Of a DNA stretch of 64,000 nt, positions 39,701 to 51,700 are shown piece by piece (the first letter of the stretch is position 1; each line of letters begins with the position of its first letter). The translations under genes were made by a program, and so were the position numbers. Source of the stretch: Larix kaempferi (taxonomy: Eukaryota; Streptophyta; Pinopsida; Pinales; Pinaceae); contig BSBM01000260.1 of assembly GCA_027924585.1 (NCBI GenBank), positions 15,079,001 to 15,143,000 of the forward strand, read 5' to 3'. The notes beneath the pieces are model-generated. The model made no database searches and was not told where the DNA came from. It saw only the letters and a program-made list of their open reading frames with translations.

Positions 39701-42700
39701 ACCATCATTGCAAACCGTACATGCATAGAAAAGGAGGCAGATTGTTGGCATAGATTTAGAGACAATTGAGGTCAAATTTTGCACGAATTTCGAGATTGTT
39801 TCTGTTTCATTTAATGCTAAGTATGATCTGTATAGTTCGTACTATTTGTACCTAGCACGAATCTTGAAAAATTGCTGTGTACTGTTCGCACGTGTGGGTT
39901 GACTGTAAGTATCATTTGGCACAATTTCCAATGCAGATTTGCAGATGAGTGGGGTTTCTGAAATTGTTTTTGATGTTATAGAAGAAATTCAGAGTTGTTG
40001 AATTTCTAAGTTTATCTCTCATAAATAAAATTTTTTCCCTGGGTTTTCCTCTGGGCTTGGCCCTAAATTTTTGTGTTGCATTTATCTTCAGTTCACAAGA
40101 TTGGTTGTATGGTATTTATGCTTAAACTATTAGGAAATTCATTACAGTAGTTCAGAAAAGTCATAAATCAGATTTGCAATCAAAGTGTTCGATAAAAGTT
40201 CAATAAGAAGTTTTTGTGATTGTTTATCAAATTTCTTCACACTTTGTGTTGCTACATTGTCTTGGAGCCCTTATTGTGTACAACATCACCTTGGAGTTTG
40301 ACTTGTGTACCCTTGGAGTGGAGTGCTTGATTGTGTACCCTTGGATGAGTGCACTATTCATCCTCGTTATCTTATATCTTCATTTGTACTTCGTTTCCAT
40401 GTCTTGCACTCGTTAGGGTTTCTTGATTGTCTTGGAGAATCTTGAAGTCTACTGTTAGGGTTTCATACCTTAGGGAATTGAGATTAGGGTTTTGAGGTGT
40501 AGCCTTAGGGTGTATTTGGTGAAGGTGCAGGAGACATCTAGCCTTGGATGATTTATTTGAGTGATTCATGCATGGTTGGGCTCCTTAGTTGAGTAAGGAT
40601 TTTAAATTTTTCTTGGTTTCCCCTAGCTAGGGTTTTGGCAATCTAGTGGATTGTACTAGCCTTGTGATAAGGCTATGGAATGTACAATTTCATCTTATAC
40701 TTATTAATGAAGTTTTTAGCTCCCCAATACTAGTTTAAATTGCAATTTTGATTTTTGGCCATCTATGTTCTTCACATTTTGTAATTTACAACTATGTCTT
40801 GTTGATTTGACAGATGTAAAAGGCAATTATGTTAAGTGATTTAACATTGTAATTGAAGAATATAATGGCTTCATTACAGTTGTATTTACTGCTGTAAATA
40901 AGAGTTTTCAAAGCTATTTTATGCATGATAAGATTGCCCTAAATGCCTGAAACTTATCAAAACGCTTTGATATAGTTTATCCCTAGAAGTTTGGGTTGCT
41001 AAGCATTGAAATATTTTTTGAAAATTTCCCTATGTTGCATGGAAACCACTCTTGGCCTCTAGGAAACTTGTTTCCTAAGTTCCCATGTTCCAGGGAACTT
41101 GGGAATGTGTATGAAATGCTCCAAATCCTAAAATAATCCTATAATTAAACCCCTCTTCAGTAATACAGACCACAAGTCACTCTTGGTGTCTTCTTTGGTT
41201 TGTTTGAGTGCACAACAGTGACTGTGAAAGAGGTAGCCATGGCTTCTTAATTTTAAGCTGGTCTCCATGACTGTGACAGAGAGGTGGCTTGAGGGCTGAG
41301 GCGAGTGGGAGAGGCGGCTTTAGAAGCATCACCTTGAGCACAGAGCAACAAGCTGCAACATGTATAAATTTTGAAGCTTACTCATCATCATTTTTAATTT
41401 TACTTAGTATGTTACAAACTTTTTGACCTCTGTTCCTTGCTGCTTTAGATTATTACATCCTGCTCGAGGTTTGACATTTGTTATAGGCTTGGATGCTTGC
41501 TTGTGTTGCCTAGGGTATCCATTTTTTGTCCAACAGGATTTTTTTCAAATGTCCTTTAGCTAAGTTGCCAGGAAACTTGTGTATGGGGATGGGTACGGGG
41601 ACGAGGGCGACACTTTTTGAAACAGGGTACTTGGGTACGTCCAGGGTACTATATATATATACACACGCACACACACACAAATGCCACTTTTTGAAATAGG
41701 GTACTTGGGTACGTCGAGGGTACTATATATATATAACATGTCATAGTCACATTATACATGCATATTTCATATTTCTTCATAAATTATGAATCATGATTCA
41801 TAATTCTAAATTCAATGATTCATTGAACAATGAACATTCACATTGAAAATTTGAAAAATCATAGACTCATAGTAGATATCAAGTGGAAGACTGGAAGTTA
41901 CATAAAATTTGATAAATCACTGTATCAGGCAGTTGTAACAAACAATCAAACTGTAATATGAAGGTACACCTGAAATCTGATTTTAAACACCTATTTGTAT
42001 TGCTGTTACAGGCAATAAAAAGTTGCAAATGTAATACTGGGTTGATGTGAGTGTATTTCTTAGTATTAAATACATATGTATATACTATATTTTTTATGTG
42101 CACATTTGGTAGTCAAATTATGTTCCAGGAGTGCTGAACACAAAACCATAAAAACATTCATTGTAAATCAATGCAAAATCAGTCTACTAGATTTGGACAA
42201 TATTCAGTGGAATTTGAACAATGTTGCAAAGTGCTTCACATAAGTCTTGAACTAGACTCCATACACAGTTGAAAAAATTTAGTTCAGATTTGGTTGGGGT
42301 CATTATATTTCCCCTGTGGATTTTGTTAAAGAAATGTAACCGCGGAAGATATTCTAAATGTATTTGTTTATTATATTATTGTTATTCCTCCTTCGGGAGA
42401 TGTCATTGATGCAATTGATCATGTAAGAGTCATTGAAAGAGTCAATGTAAACCCTAGGAGTTGTGTCGTCCTAGAAGAATCCATAAAAAGATATTTTTAT
42501 TATGTATTTGACAAGTCGACTGAGTCAGTTAGTTCAAGTTGGTTTTGTTGGGAAAAAGTCACCCCGACTGAACAATATAAATAGGGAGGTCGAGTTTGTC
42601 ATTTGTATCACTCACTCACTTGTGCAAGTTCGCATAAGAAGAGAGAAGTTCGTTGGAGAGGAGAAGAAGTTGTTTTTTTCTTGGAAATCACAAAGAAGCT

Positions 42701-45700
42701 GTTTTTGTATTGGTGAATTCTATATTGAGGAAGTATTGCCGGGGGTTTCTCCCTTGTGGTTTCCTCGAGAGAAATCTTGTTTTCTTTGTGATTGTTGTGC
42801 TTGTCTTTCTTTCAATGATTATATTGTTTAATGTTATTATGCTAAACAAGTAAAAACTTAACGTATTTGCATTTTGTTAAGTCGGCATCGGCAAAAAGTC
42901 GGGAAGGGTTCCGAAAACAATTTCTCGGCAACATCGGTGAAAAAATCGGGAAAAATCGGAAAAAGTAGGCAAACATTAAAAACTACAAAATACATTCATT
43001 TTTTTTCAAAATTTTTAACATATAAAGCAATAGTAACATCAGATAAACACATTGGAACATAAATATGTAGAAAGCACTGATATATATCATCATCATGTAG
43101 TCATGTCAAATATAAAATGATACATCAAAGTCGATACTGAATCCTGAAAATCTGAAACACCATAATTGTCCAAGCAAGGACTCAAAAGTAGATAACTAAT
43201 ACAAAATGACATCAGATATATAAATGTATCTCAGGAAAACTAGTAACTATCTATCTAATATCAATGCCCTCTTCCCCTTTTACGGGAAAAGGTCATGGGT
43301 CGTTTGTCAGGCCTGCCTCTAGCACTAGTAGTAGCAGCAAAAGACCTTGGCCCTACATCTAACATCGGAGGATGAGTGATGGATGGAGGACTAGCTGTAC
43401 CAATCAGTGTAGAAGGTGGTGGCGATGCTAGCACATCACCCTCCGTGGTGTCTCTGACCTCCTCCTCCTCTTCCACCTCCTCCTCCTCCTCCTCCACCTC
43501 CTCCGCCTCCCCTTCTTCTGCCTCTAGCCATGTAGGTTCCTCCTCCATGATAGGAGTCTCAATCTCCACCCTCCACTCAGACAATATATCAATATTGTTT
43601 AAGGCGATGGCATCAACATCTAGTACTTTCTCTATCTGTTTCATCCATAAGCGGAGATTGTAATGGACGTAGACCAAGTCATTGAGACGTGTGAACTCCA
43701 ACCTGTAAGAGGAAAATATTTTTTTTTATGAGTCTAGAGGTTCAAGTTTAAAAAATTAATGAAATATAACTATAATATGTGAGGATGATAGATTCACAAA
43801 TTACATTAAATGAAATTGATTTGTTGAAAATTGAAATTCTAACCTTCTGCGTCTCTTTGCGTGTATTTTTTCAAACACACTCCAATTCCGCTCACATCCT
43901 GAAGCGGTACATGTTTGGCTAAGAATCTTGATGGCAAATTTTCGTAAATTTGGTGTCCTTACACCATAGGTTTGCCACCAAGTGGCTACAACAAATAAAA
44001 AAGAAAGAGAACTAAATTACATTTCATTGCATTGGAAAACTGAAATAGGAAATAAATAAATCATAATTCAAAATTTCGAATTTCAACTTGCAAATAAAAG
44101 TTAAACACTTTAATAACTTACTTGGCATGAAATTGGTCTTGTCACGAATAGCATCAACAAAGCTAAATACTCCAGTACCATCCTCATACACCTCTATCCC
44201 ACGATTGATTGCATTGCGAGTCTCATAATCAGGTACCATCCTCTGAATACAAGTGAGGAGCCCCTCCAACACCTCGCCATCAAAATCAAATTTGCATTTG
44301 TAGGAAAATGCAAGGTTGAGGAAGAGTGCTGCTGCATGAATGGGTCTATGAAGCATCTCGGTCCATCGACTATCAATCAACTCCCATAACAACATGTGCC
44401 TATTGTGCCCGGGGTGCCTTTTCCCACATAATAATTCTGGATGGTCTTTTTGGCCCTATCCATGGCCTCATACAAATAGTCCATTACGGGCTTATCACCA
44501 TCAACAAGTCTCAGAACCCTTACCAAAGGTTCACTCACCGGGCACACTTCCCCCACTCCTTCCCAAAAGGAGTCAGTGTACACCAACTTGGCAATGGTTC
44601 TCCCATCCTCTCTCCTGTTGTAAGCACAATCACGCCACTCATCACAAACAAACATTTGCTTCAACTCAAACTGAGATTGAAGCAAAGATTGAAGAGTAAT
44701 GAAGGTGGTGGCAAATCGTGTGATTGTGGGATGCTTCAACTCACTGTTTTTGGTGTGCCTCCTCACGAGGCTGAGAACAAAAGTATGGTTATAAATGAAC
44801 TTGGGGATGCTCTTAGCTTGATCAATCACCACCTTGATAAAGGGAATTTTCCCCATATCCTCCAGCATCAAATCAATACAATGAGCAGTGCAGGGAGTCC
44901 AAAACAAAGTGGGGTGCCTCTCCATAAGCATCTTGTCAGCAACCACATAATTAGTTGCATTATCCGTAATAACTTGGACAACATTGTGCACCCCAATATC
45001 CTTTAGGAACCCATCTAACAACTCACATAAGAGCGCTGCATCTTTTACATATGTCGATGCATCCACTGATTTCACAAACAAGGTACCTCTAGGACAATGT
45101 ACCAAAAAGTTGATAAGGATCTACCCTTACCATCTGACCAACTATTTGACATGATTGTGCATCCAGTGCTCTCCCATGACTGCCTGAACTCCTCTAACCT
45201 AGCACCGTTGTCCTTCTTTTCTGCTTGACGGATTGGACCCCGCAACTCCTAGAAGGTGGCACTTTTATACACCGGGCAAAATACTCCAATGGCATCACAT
45301 AGCGGCTGCCAAAATGGATTGTTTTTTACGATGCTGAGAGGTATGTGAATCTAGTAAAGACACCTCCCCATCACCCTGTCCACTTCTACCTTCTCATTTT
45401 TCTTTATCAATGCCTTGATAGAAGGTTGTGATCCACCTCCTATTCGTGGACCAAAATAGGATGAGGCCCCCCTCATGGCTGTGGAGCCCCTCACACTACC
45501 CTCATCAACAGTGGCAGAGCCTGATGCCCCCACACTTCTTGCTAGGCCAAAAGCTGCAATCTCAGCTCTGTTTGCTGCGATCTCATCCTTCTTTTTATTC
45601 TTTTCATGGATTGCGTCATTGGCAGATCTCATGATCTCTGGGGTCACTGCAGTACAAAGGCCAACATCATGCCCAGGGAGTTTAGCTAGATGGTATTTCA

Positions 45701-48700
45701 ACCTGTTAACCCCTCTCGACATGTGATGCCCACACAATTTGCAACTCAAATTTTGCTTGTTTGTTCCATCCTCGAGCTCACCATACTGCCAAAACGGGTT
45801 CAATGGCTTTGGCATCTTGGAAAATGGAATGGCAGCCTCAAAATGCAAACGTAGGGTACAAAAATACAAAAACATTAAATTAAACCCCATTTGAAAAAAT
45901 TGCAACAATTTGGCTTAAAAAATCAGACCTCTGAATTTATATTTTTGGCCATGAAAAATGATAACAAGAGGGTGGCTAAAGATCTAAGAAACAAGCATGC
46001 TATTCCATTCTAAAACCCCCTTACATTTTGACTCTTTTTAATATTTATGGACATGGAAATCATTGGCAAAATGGCCAAAAAAATAAAGGAATATAGGAAA
46101 GAAAATATTCAAGCAAACATACAAAAAAGTCATAAAAAAGATACAAGAAAATGAATCACTACATACCCGTGAGACGAATTGGTTGATTGGCAAAGTTTTG
46201 ACTCTTGAAGTTGAACGCTTTCTCCACAAAAATTCTCAATGGTGATCTTAGATGGTGTTTGGAGTCTTGGATGCCTTCAAAGTGGTTGATGGTGCCCTAA
46301 AAAAGATACAAGAAAATGAATCACTATATACCCGTGAGATGAATTGGTTGATTGGCAAAGTTTTGACTCTTGAAGTTGAACCCTTTCTCCACAAAAATTC
46401 TCAATGGTGATCTTAGATGGTGTTTGGAGTCTTGGATGCCTCCAAAGTGGTTGATGGTGCCCTCTTGCCCTTTACACTCCTTCTCCAACAACCAAATGAA
46501 ACAAATGAAAAAAAAATGACTTTTGCCTCTTTAAACCGTGGACTTGACGGCTTGAGCTCTTTTTTTCTGTCGACCCGCGTTTTTTTCGAAAAAAATGCCG
46601 ACTTTTGGAAAAAGTTGCGACTCAGCGAGGTTTTAAAAAATCGCGTTTTTTCAAGGCCAATTTTTTGGTAGAGGGAAAATGCGCGACTTTTTTCCGATTT
46701 TTCGGCTATTTTTGCAACTACAAAGTACCCAAACATGGGTTACGCCGTTCCACTTAGCCTATACGTACCCCTTTTTCAATAATGGCGTCTCGAGTATGTG
46801 TTGCCAGTATGGGGTACGACAGGGTATGGCAGGAGACTGACGCATACCCAAGTACCCGGTACGGGTATGTTAAAATTACAGGTTGGATACGTTTTATCAC
46901 ATATGAAAACCTTGATACAAGAACATGTACACAATTGTACTGCTTAATTAAAATTAAACTGTATTAAAAACAGAAATAACATAATTCTCATCTCTTTCAA
47001 CTTAACGCTCCATTTGGTCACTGCGTTAATGTTGGTCCTCGAGAATCATCAAATGCTAAGTTTAGAAAAATAAATCTCAATTAACATTTACAGTAAAAGA
47101 GTTATGTACTGGAGAAATTGCATTAAAGAATTAAAACCAATATTTGGATCCAACTTATACTCAGATAGTTCTGAGTTTGATCTTGTCACTGAAAGGACAA
47201 GTCAAATTGGTTAACTGTATACGTACCTTGAGAGAGAGAGAGAGGTTTCAGGTAAAAATAAACAGATCTTGAGTTCTTCAATCAATAAGCAAATGACAGG
47301 GATAAAATAAATATACAGGTGCAGTAGACTTTGAAAGGCAAGCACGTAAGTAATTTCCCACACATAAGAACTCACACAGAGACAAGTCAAGGCTGTAATT
47401 ACAGCTGAAGTAAATTGCAGAGGTAAGGTGGGTCTGGGCAGAGATCAATCAGTCATGAATAAAATAAAATAAATTATGCAGAGATAAACCTGAGTAGAGA
47501 TCAATCATGAAAGACAGCTGAGAATGCATAACCCGTGAAGCAAGCCGAGAAGGGATCGAGGCAAACAGTGAGACAACTGTGAAGGCAACTCGTGAAGGGA
47601 TTGAGGCAAATCGTGAGATAGCTGTGAAGGCAACCTGTGAAGGAATAGTGAGACAACCGTGAAGGCAACCTGCGAAGGGATTGATGCAAATCGTGAGACA
47701 GCCGTGAAGGCAACCCGTGAAGGAATAGTGAGACAGCCGTGAAGGAAAGAAACCGTGGATGATGAAGCTGTGAGAGTGGGGCCTCGAATCAGCCTATCAA
47801 ACTCGTGAAGGAGAAAATAAAAAATTGCTGAAGCATACACGTGATCATAGTAGCGTGGGACAACAAAGAAACATGTGCAGGCTCGTCAAATCCATAGAGG
47901 AGCAGATAAAAAAAACAAATGACCGGAGAAGAAGAAAAAACACGTGAAGAGTAAGTTCACGGTTGGTTTATTTAGAGGATAAGTTTTAATAACATTTGTA
48001 TAGTTTTAGAGTCAAAAAACTTAGGATAAAAAATAGGAATAAATAATATATAAAAAAAAGAATAAGATAAATAAAAAATAAAAATAAATAAAATAATAAA
48101 AAAACTAAAAAGATAAAGTACCAAAGGTCCAACGGTCTTTATCAAAATAAAAAAAATAAAGTCTTTATTAATAAAAATTAATAAGACAAAAATAATTATT
48201 TAATAAGTTTACCATAAAGTGAAGGTCCAAAAGGCTAAAGCTCCAAGAGTCTTTAAATAAAAAACATAAAGTCTTTATTAATAAAAATTAATAAGACAAA
48301 AAATAATTATTAATAAGTTTACCATAAAGTGAAGGTCCAAAAGGTAAAAAGATCAAAACCATAAGTGGGACAAAACATAAGGTAACTATAATAATACATG
48401 GTCCTTAATATACCCTTAGGTAAAAATACTCCATAAGGTAGGAGTCATCATAGTCAAAGGTGCACACAAGTGAGAGTGCTAGGACCAAGTAAGAATAGGA
48501 CCATTAGTCAACAACCACAAGATCAAAGTGCATAAGCAATCAAATAGGACCAATAAGACCAAAGACTTTTCTCTCTCTCAAGATACATAGTTTATATATA
48601 TTCTGTCATCACTGTATAAGGGGGAAGATCCAAATGGATGGTGCTATCCTTTTGTCCTTAACAATGCTCCTAAGAGTTAGGTACTAGAGACATCGTCAAG

Positions 48701-51700
48701 GGGTGGCCAGTCCCTTGAGAAGCAACCTATCAATAACCGATTAGGAGAGGGGACAAGAATATCTTCCATTCTTAATGAATGGATTTCAGCCCAAGGCTGA
48801 GCCTCAGTCCTAGACTGGGACATGTTGATCAACCATCTGGTCCATGACCAGGATCTCCATTCTCCCAGAGAATGGTCCTCAGCCTCAAGCTGAGCATTCA
48901 GTCCCAGACTGAATGTTGATCAACCATCTGCAAGACCTAGGATGTCTTTGTCTCAACCTGCAGGATGTCTTTGTCTCAACCTGCAGGATTTGCTTGGTCA
49001 TCATGACCAAGAAACCGTCTGGTTCTAGACTAGAATACCCGAGAGACAAATAGGGGCCCTAGCCACATGCTAGGGACTTTGCCATGGCATCAACCTGCTT
49101 GGTCCTCGACCAAGAATCCTAGGAGACAGTTGGGGGCCCTAGGGTACCTTCTAGGGTCTTACTCATTACTTTGCCTGGTTAACTTGACCAGGAACCCTAG
49201 TTAACTGACTAGGGTACCATTCTCTCCGAGAATGGGTCTCGCAGCTGCACTAAAAATTAACAGGGTATGCATACCCTACCCACGGGTATGGGTACCCATG
49301 CTACATAGGTCCTTAGCATGTTCACCATATGCTGTTATAGCATGACACTAACATATCCAAATGAGAGCCAGGTCCTATAGATTGTTCTGTTAAGCTAATT
49401 GTGTTTTTGTCTAAAAGCTTTGATGCTTTTTAACAAGTAAAAGGAATATGTTTTCTAAAGAAGAAAAATTACAAAGAGATCCAGACACTGACAAATTTCT
49501 CAATCTGGTTCTGACGTCCCAGAGTGTTGAGAAACCGCAGAACTGCCAGTACTCATCAAAAGTTTATCTTTGAGCAACCCAAGAACTCTCAGATTTCATG
49601 AAAAATGTATCTTCAAAACTCCCCAATTGCTCTCTGGATATTATTATCAGCTAGATTTCTTTCTATATAATTCATTTGGTCCTTCATTTGGATTTGGTCA
49701 TCATGTATTTTGTGAAGCAGATCCTTAACATCATATGCACAGCTTGATTTGGAAATTTCTCCCCTCCTAATTGGCTTGTCCTCCAAATTTCGGTGCTACC
49801 AATTTGAATGATACTTGTTCTAAATCATATTGGTAGGGACTCATTTTTTTAGCATCAGCAGGAATAAGATTCTGCCTCTTAAGATTCCAGCAAAGAAATC
49901 CCAGACAATCCTAAAACTTCCAAGTGTGATTAGGGTCCTTCAAAAGTTTTTCACTGTTTTGTCATTTGACAATGATTCACTACAAGGGTTTATGTGGGCA
50001 TTCATTCTGTTGGCTGCTTCAACTTTCATAATTGTTATGGCTGTGCTTGACGTATCAGTGTTAACTGTTAAGTGTTCCAAATTTATATTCCGTCTGGTTG
50101 TAATTATAGGATTTTGATGCCATGGATCCAAGCAAGAAGCAATTAAGTTACTATTAAATAGGGAGAAATATTGGAAATTGAACAGATTCCAGAACTATTT
50201 AGATGTCCTGATTGCAGTAATGTTGGCTTGAAGTATGTAGTAGGAGGTCAATTTGACTGAAAGCTTTTGTCTCTTGCTATGGCATATTGATATCTCGTTT
50301 CATTCAGGCCCAAAAGTCCTCGAGTGTATAGAAGACAGTTCAATGGTTCAGTGCATTGTAAAAAGGCAAAGACAACAATGAAAACAATGAACATTGATTA
50401 GTTACTCAGGAGTTTTGCAACGTACTCCTTCATGTCCTACTATATTCATTTTCAACCACCATGCTTTATTGTGTAGTGATCCTAGTATGTCTAATGTCAA
50501 GTTCTAATTTGCTGTTTACATTGTACAAATTTTACCTAGATTCCATAATTATTAATTAGTGATTAATATTAAGTTCATATCACAGTTATATTTATAAATC
50601 ATGATCAGGGATCAATAATCAATGATCATTGATTATCTATTTGGCTTGCATAAATGGACACACTTCTTGAATAAATAAATGAGAAATCAGATCCAACTCT
50701 GAAATATAGTTTCAGATTTTGTTTTAAATTTTAAACATGTACATTTGTCATCAAATTAAACCTGCTATGTTGTGTGTTGATCAAACTCCCCATTGGAATA
50801 GTCTGTTCTAACAGATGAGCTAGCCATTGGGCTATACATATATATATATATATATATATACATGTTTCCAAGGAAAACCTCGCAGGTTCCCCCCATGTTG
50901 GATGGAAACTCAAGCACTGACCACAATAGTGATTGGTAACCTTGCAGGTTCCCTCCATGTTGAAGGGAAACTCAACCACCAACCACAATAGTGATTGGTA
51001 ACCTTGCAGATTCCCCCCATGTTGGAGGGAAAGTCAACCACCAACCACAATAGTGATTGGTAACCTTGAGTGACTTGACCGGATTTGAACCCGGCTGATG
51101 GCCTCCTTGTCAACAATGTCCCTTGGGCAGATGGTTCAACTGATTCAGCTAGCCCTTGGGGTTCAAAATTTGAAGGACATGGGGGTGGGATTTGATCCAC
51201 TTATGTTTCACAGCTCAATAAATCATTTAATATAATCTCTCTGAGTACAACCAGAGATTCAACCACTACCTCAAGGTGACCCTGTGGCGCTAAGGGAAGG
51301 CTGCACAGTAATTGAACCTTGCCCATTGGTGAAAAAATCCTTCTTCCTTACCAGTGGATCCAATGCCTTTGGGCATATTTTATTTAATAAATGTTTTATT
51401 TCTGTCATACTGTATCCTAATGTTTCTAAGAATTTGCTGTATCCGTTTTGGATATCCTTGCAATGTAGACTATATATCTGTGTGTCAGTGTGACAATCTC
51501 CTCCATGCAAGTGTATTTCAAAAGAAACACACCAGCACCTCCACCTAGATTTAAAAAGGAGGACACCTACATCTTCACCTATGCATACTGTCAATTTAGG
51601 TATCGTGTTGAGGGACCTGGTGAATATTTTCTTTAGAAGGCTAAACGAGGAACTTGTGTTGAGACTTTGGTCAGAGGTAATACTCAGCAGACATTTAAAT

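Larger units (their letters stand above)
42870..46720 (-). mobile_element. hAT DNA transposon, family A copy 2
   Basis: This element is about 3.85 kb and closely similar to the one at 750-3920 along its length. The ends resemble family A (gttaagtcggcatcggc on the left; TAGTTGCAAAAATAGCCG on the other strand at the right) but are damaged, and no 8-bp duplication was seen. Unlike copy 1 it keeps the 446-bp internal segment (44538-44983), and it has a private 165-bp tandem duplication. It sits inside the GGGTAC-rich element. Confidence 0.87.
46868..49262 (+). mobile_element. Solo LTR, family C copy 1 (2395 bp)
   Basis: It starts TGTTAAAATTACAGG and ends CTAAAAATTAACA, so the ends form TGTTAA...TTAACA. 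A perfect 5-bp target duplication GGGTA flanks it (46863-46867 and 49263-49267). No internal retrotransposon region is present. The 3' part (about 48600-49262) matches 55690-56499 closely. The strand is assumed from the TG..CA ends plus similarity to the other copy; true transcriptional direction is not established. Confidence 0.9.
41560..49316. mobile_element. GGGTAC-rich DNA-element remnant interrupted by nested insertions
   Basis: The left part (41560 to about 42334) begins CTAAGTTGCCAGG and contains ggtacttgggtacg. The right parts (46721-46867 and 49263-49316), read on the other strand, begin CTAAGGACC and contain the same gggtacttgggta motif inverted. Removing the hAT copy (42870-46720) and the solo LTR (46868-49262) brings these halves together. 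The CTAAG start is shared with the family B hAT at 28658. No matching 8-bp target duplication was seen, so the ends are tentative. Confidence 0.55.

Noticed and set aside
43376-43663. Ser-rich plus ORF (95 aa)
   Set aside because: It is the antisense of the acidic run in the hAT transposase C-terminal exon.
42870-46720. 8-bp target duplication for hAT copy 2
   Set aside because: Bases just outside the ends (cgtatttg on the left, caaagtac on the right) do not match. The left end appears damaged.
47501-47840. Minus ORFs of 70-111 aa with repeated Leu/Ser/His text
   Set aside because: They are produced by the tandem repeat inside the solo LTR.
51081-51165. Functional tRNA gene on the minus strand
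   Set aside because: The B box and part of the A box are recognisable, but no acceptor stem or proper anticodon arm can be folded, and the body repeats fit a SINE better.
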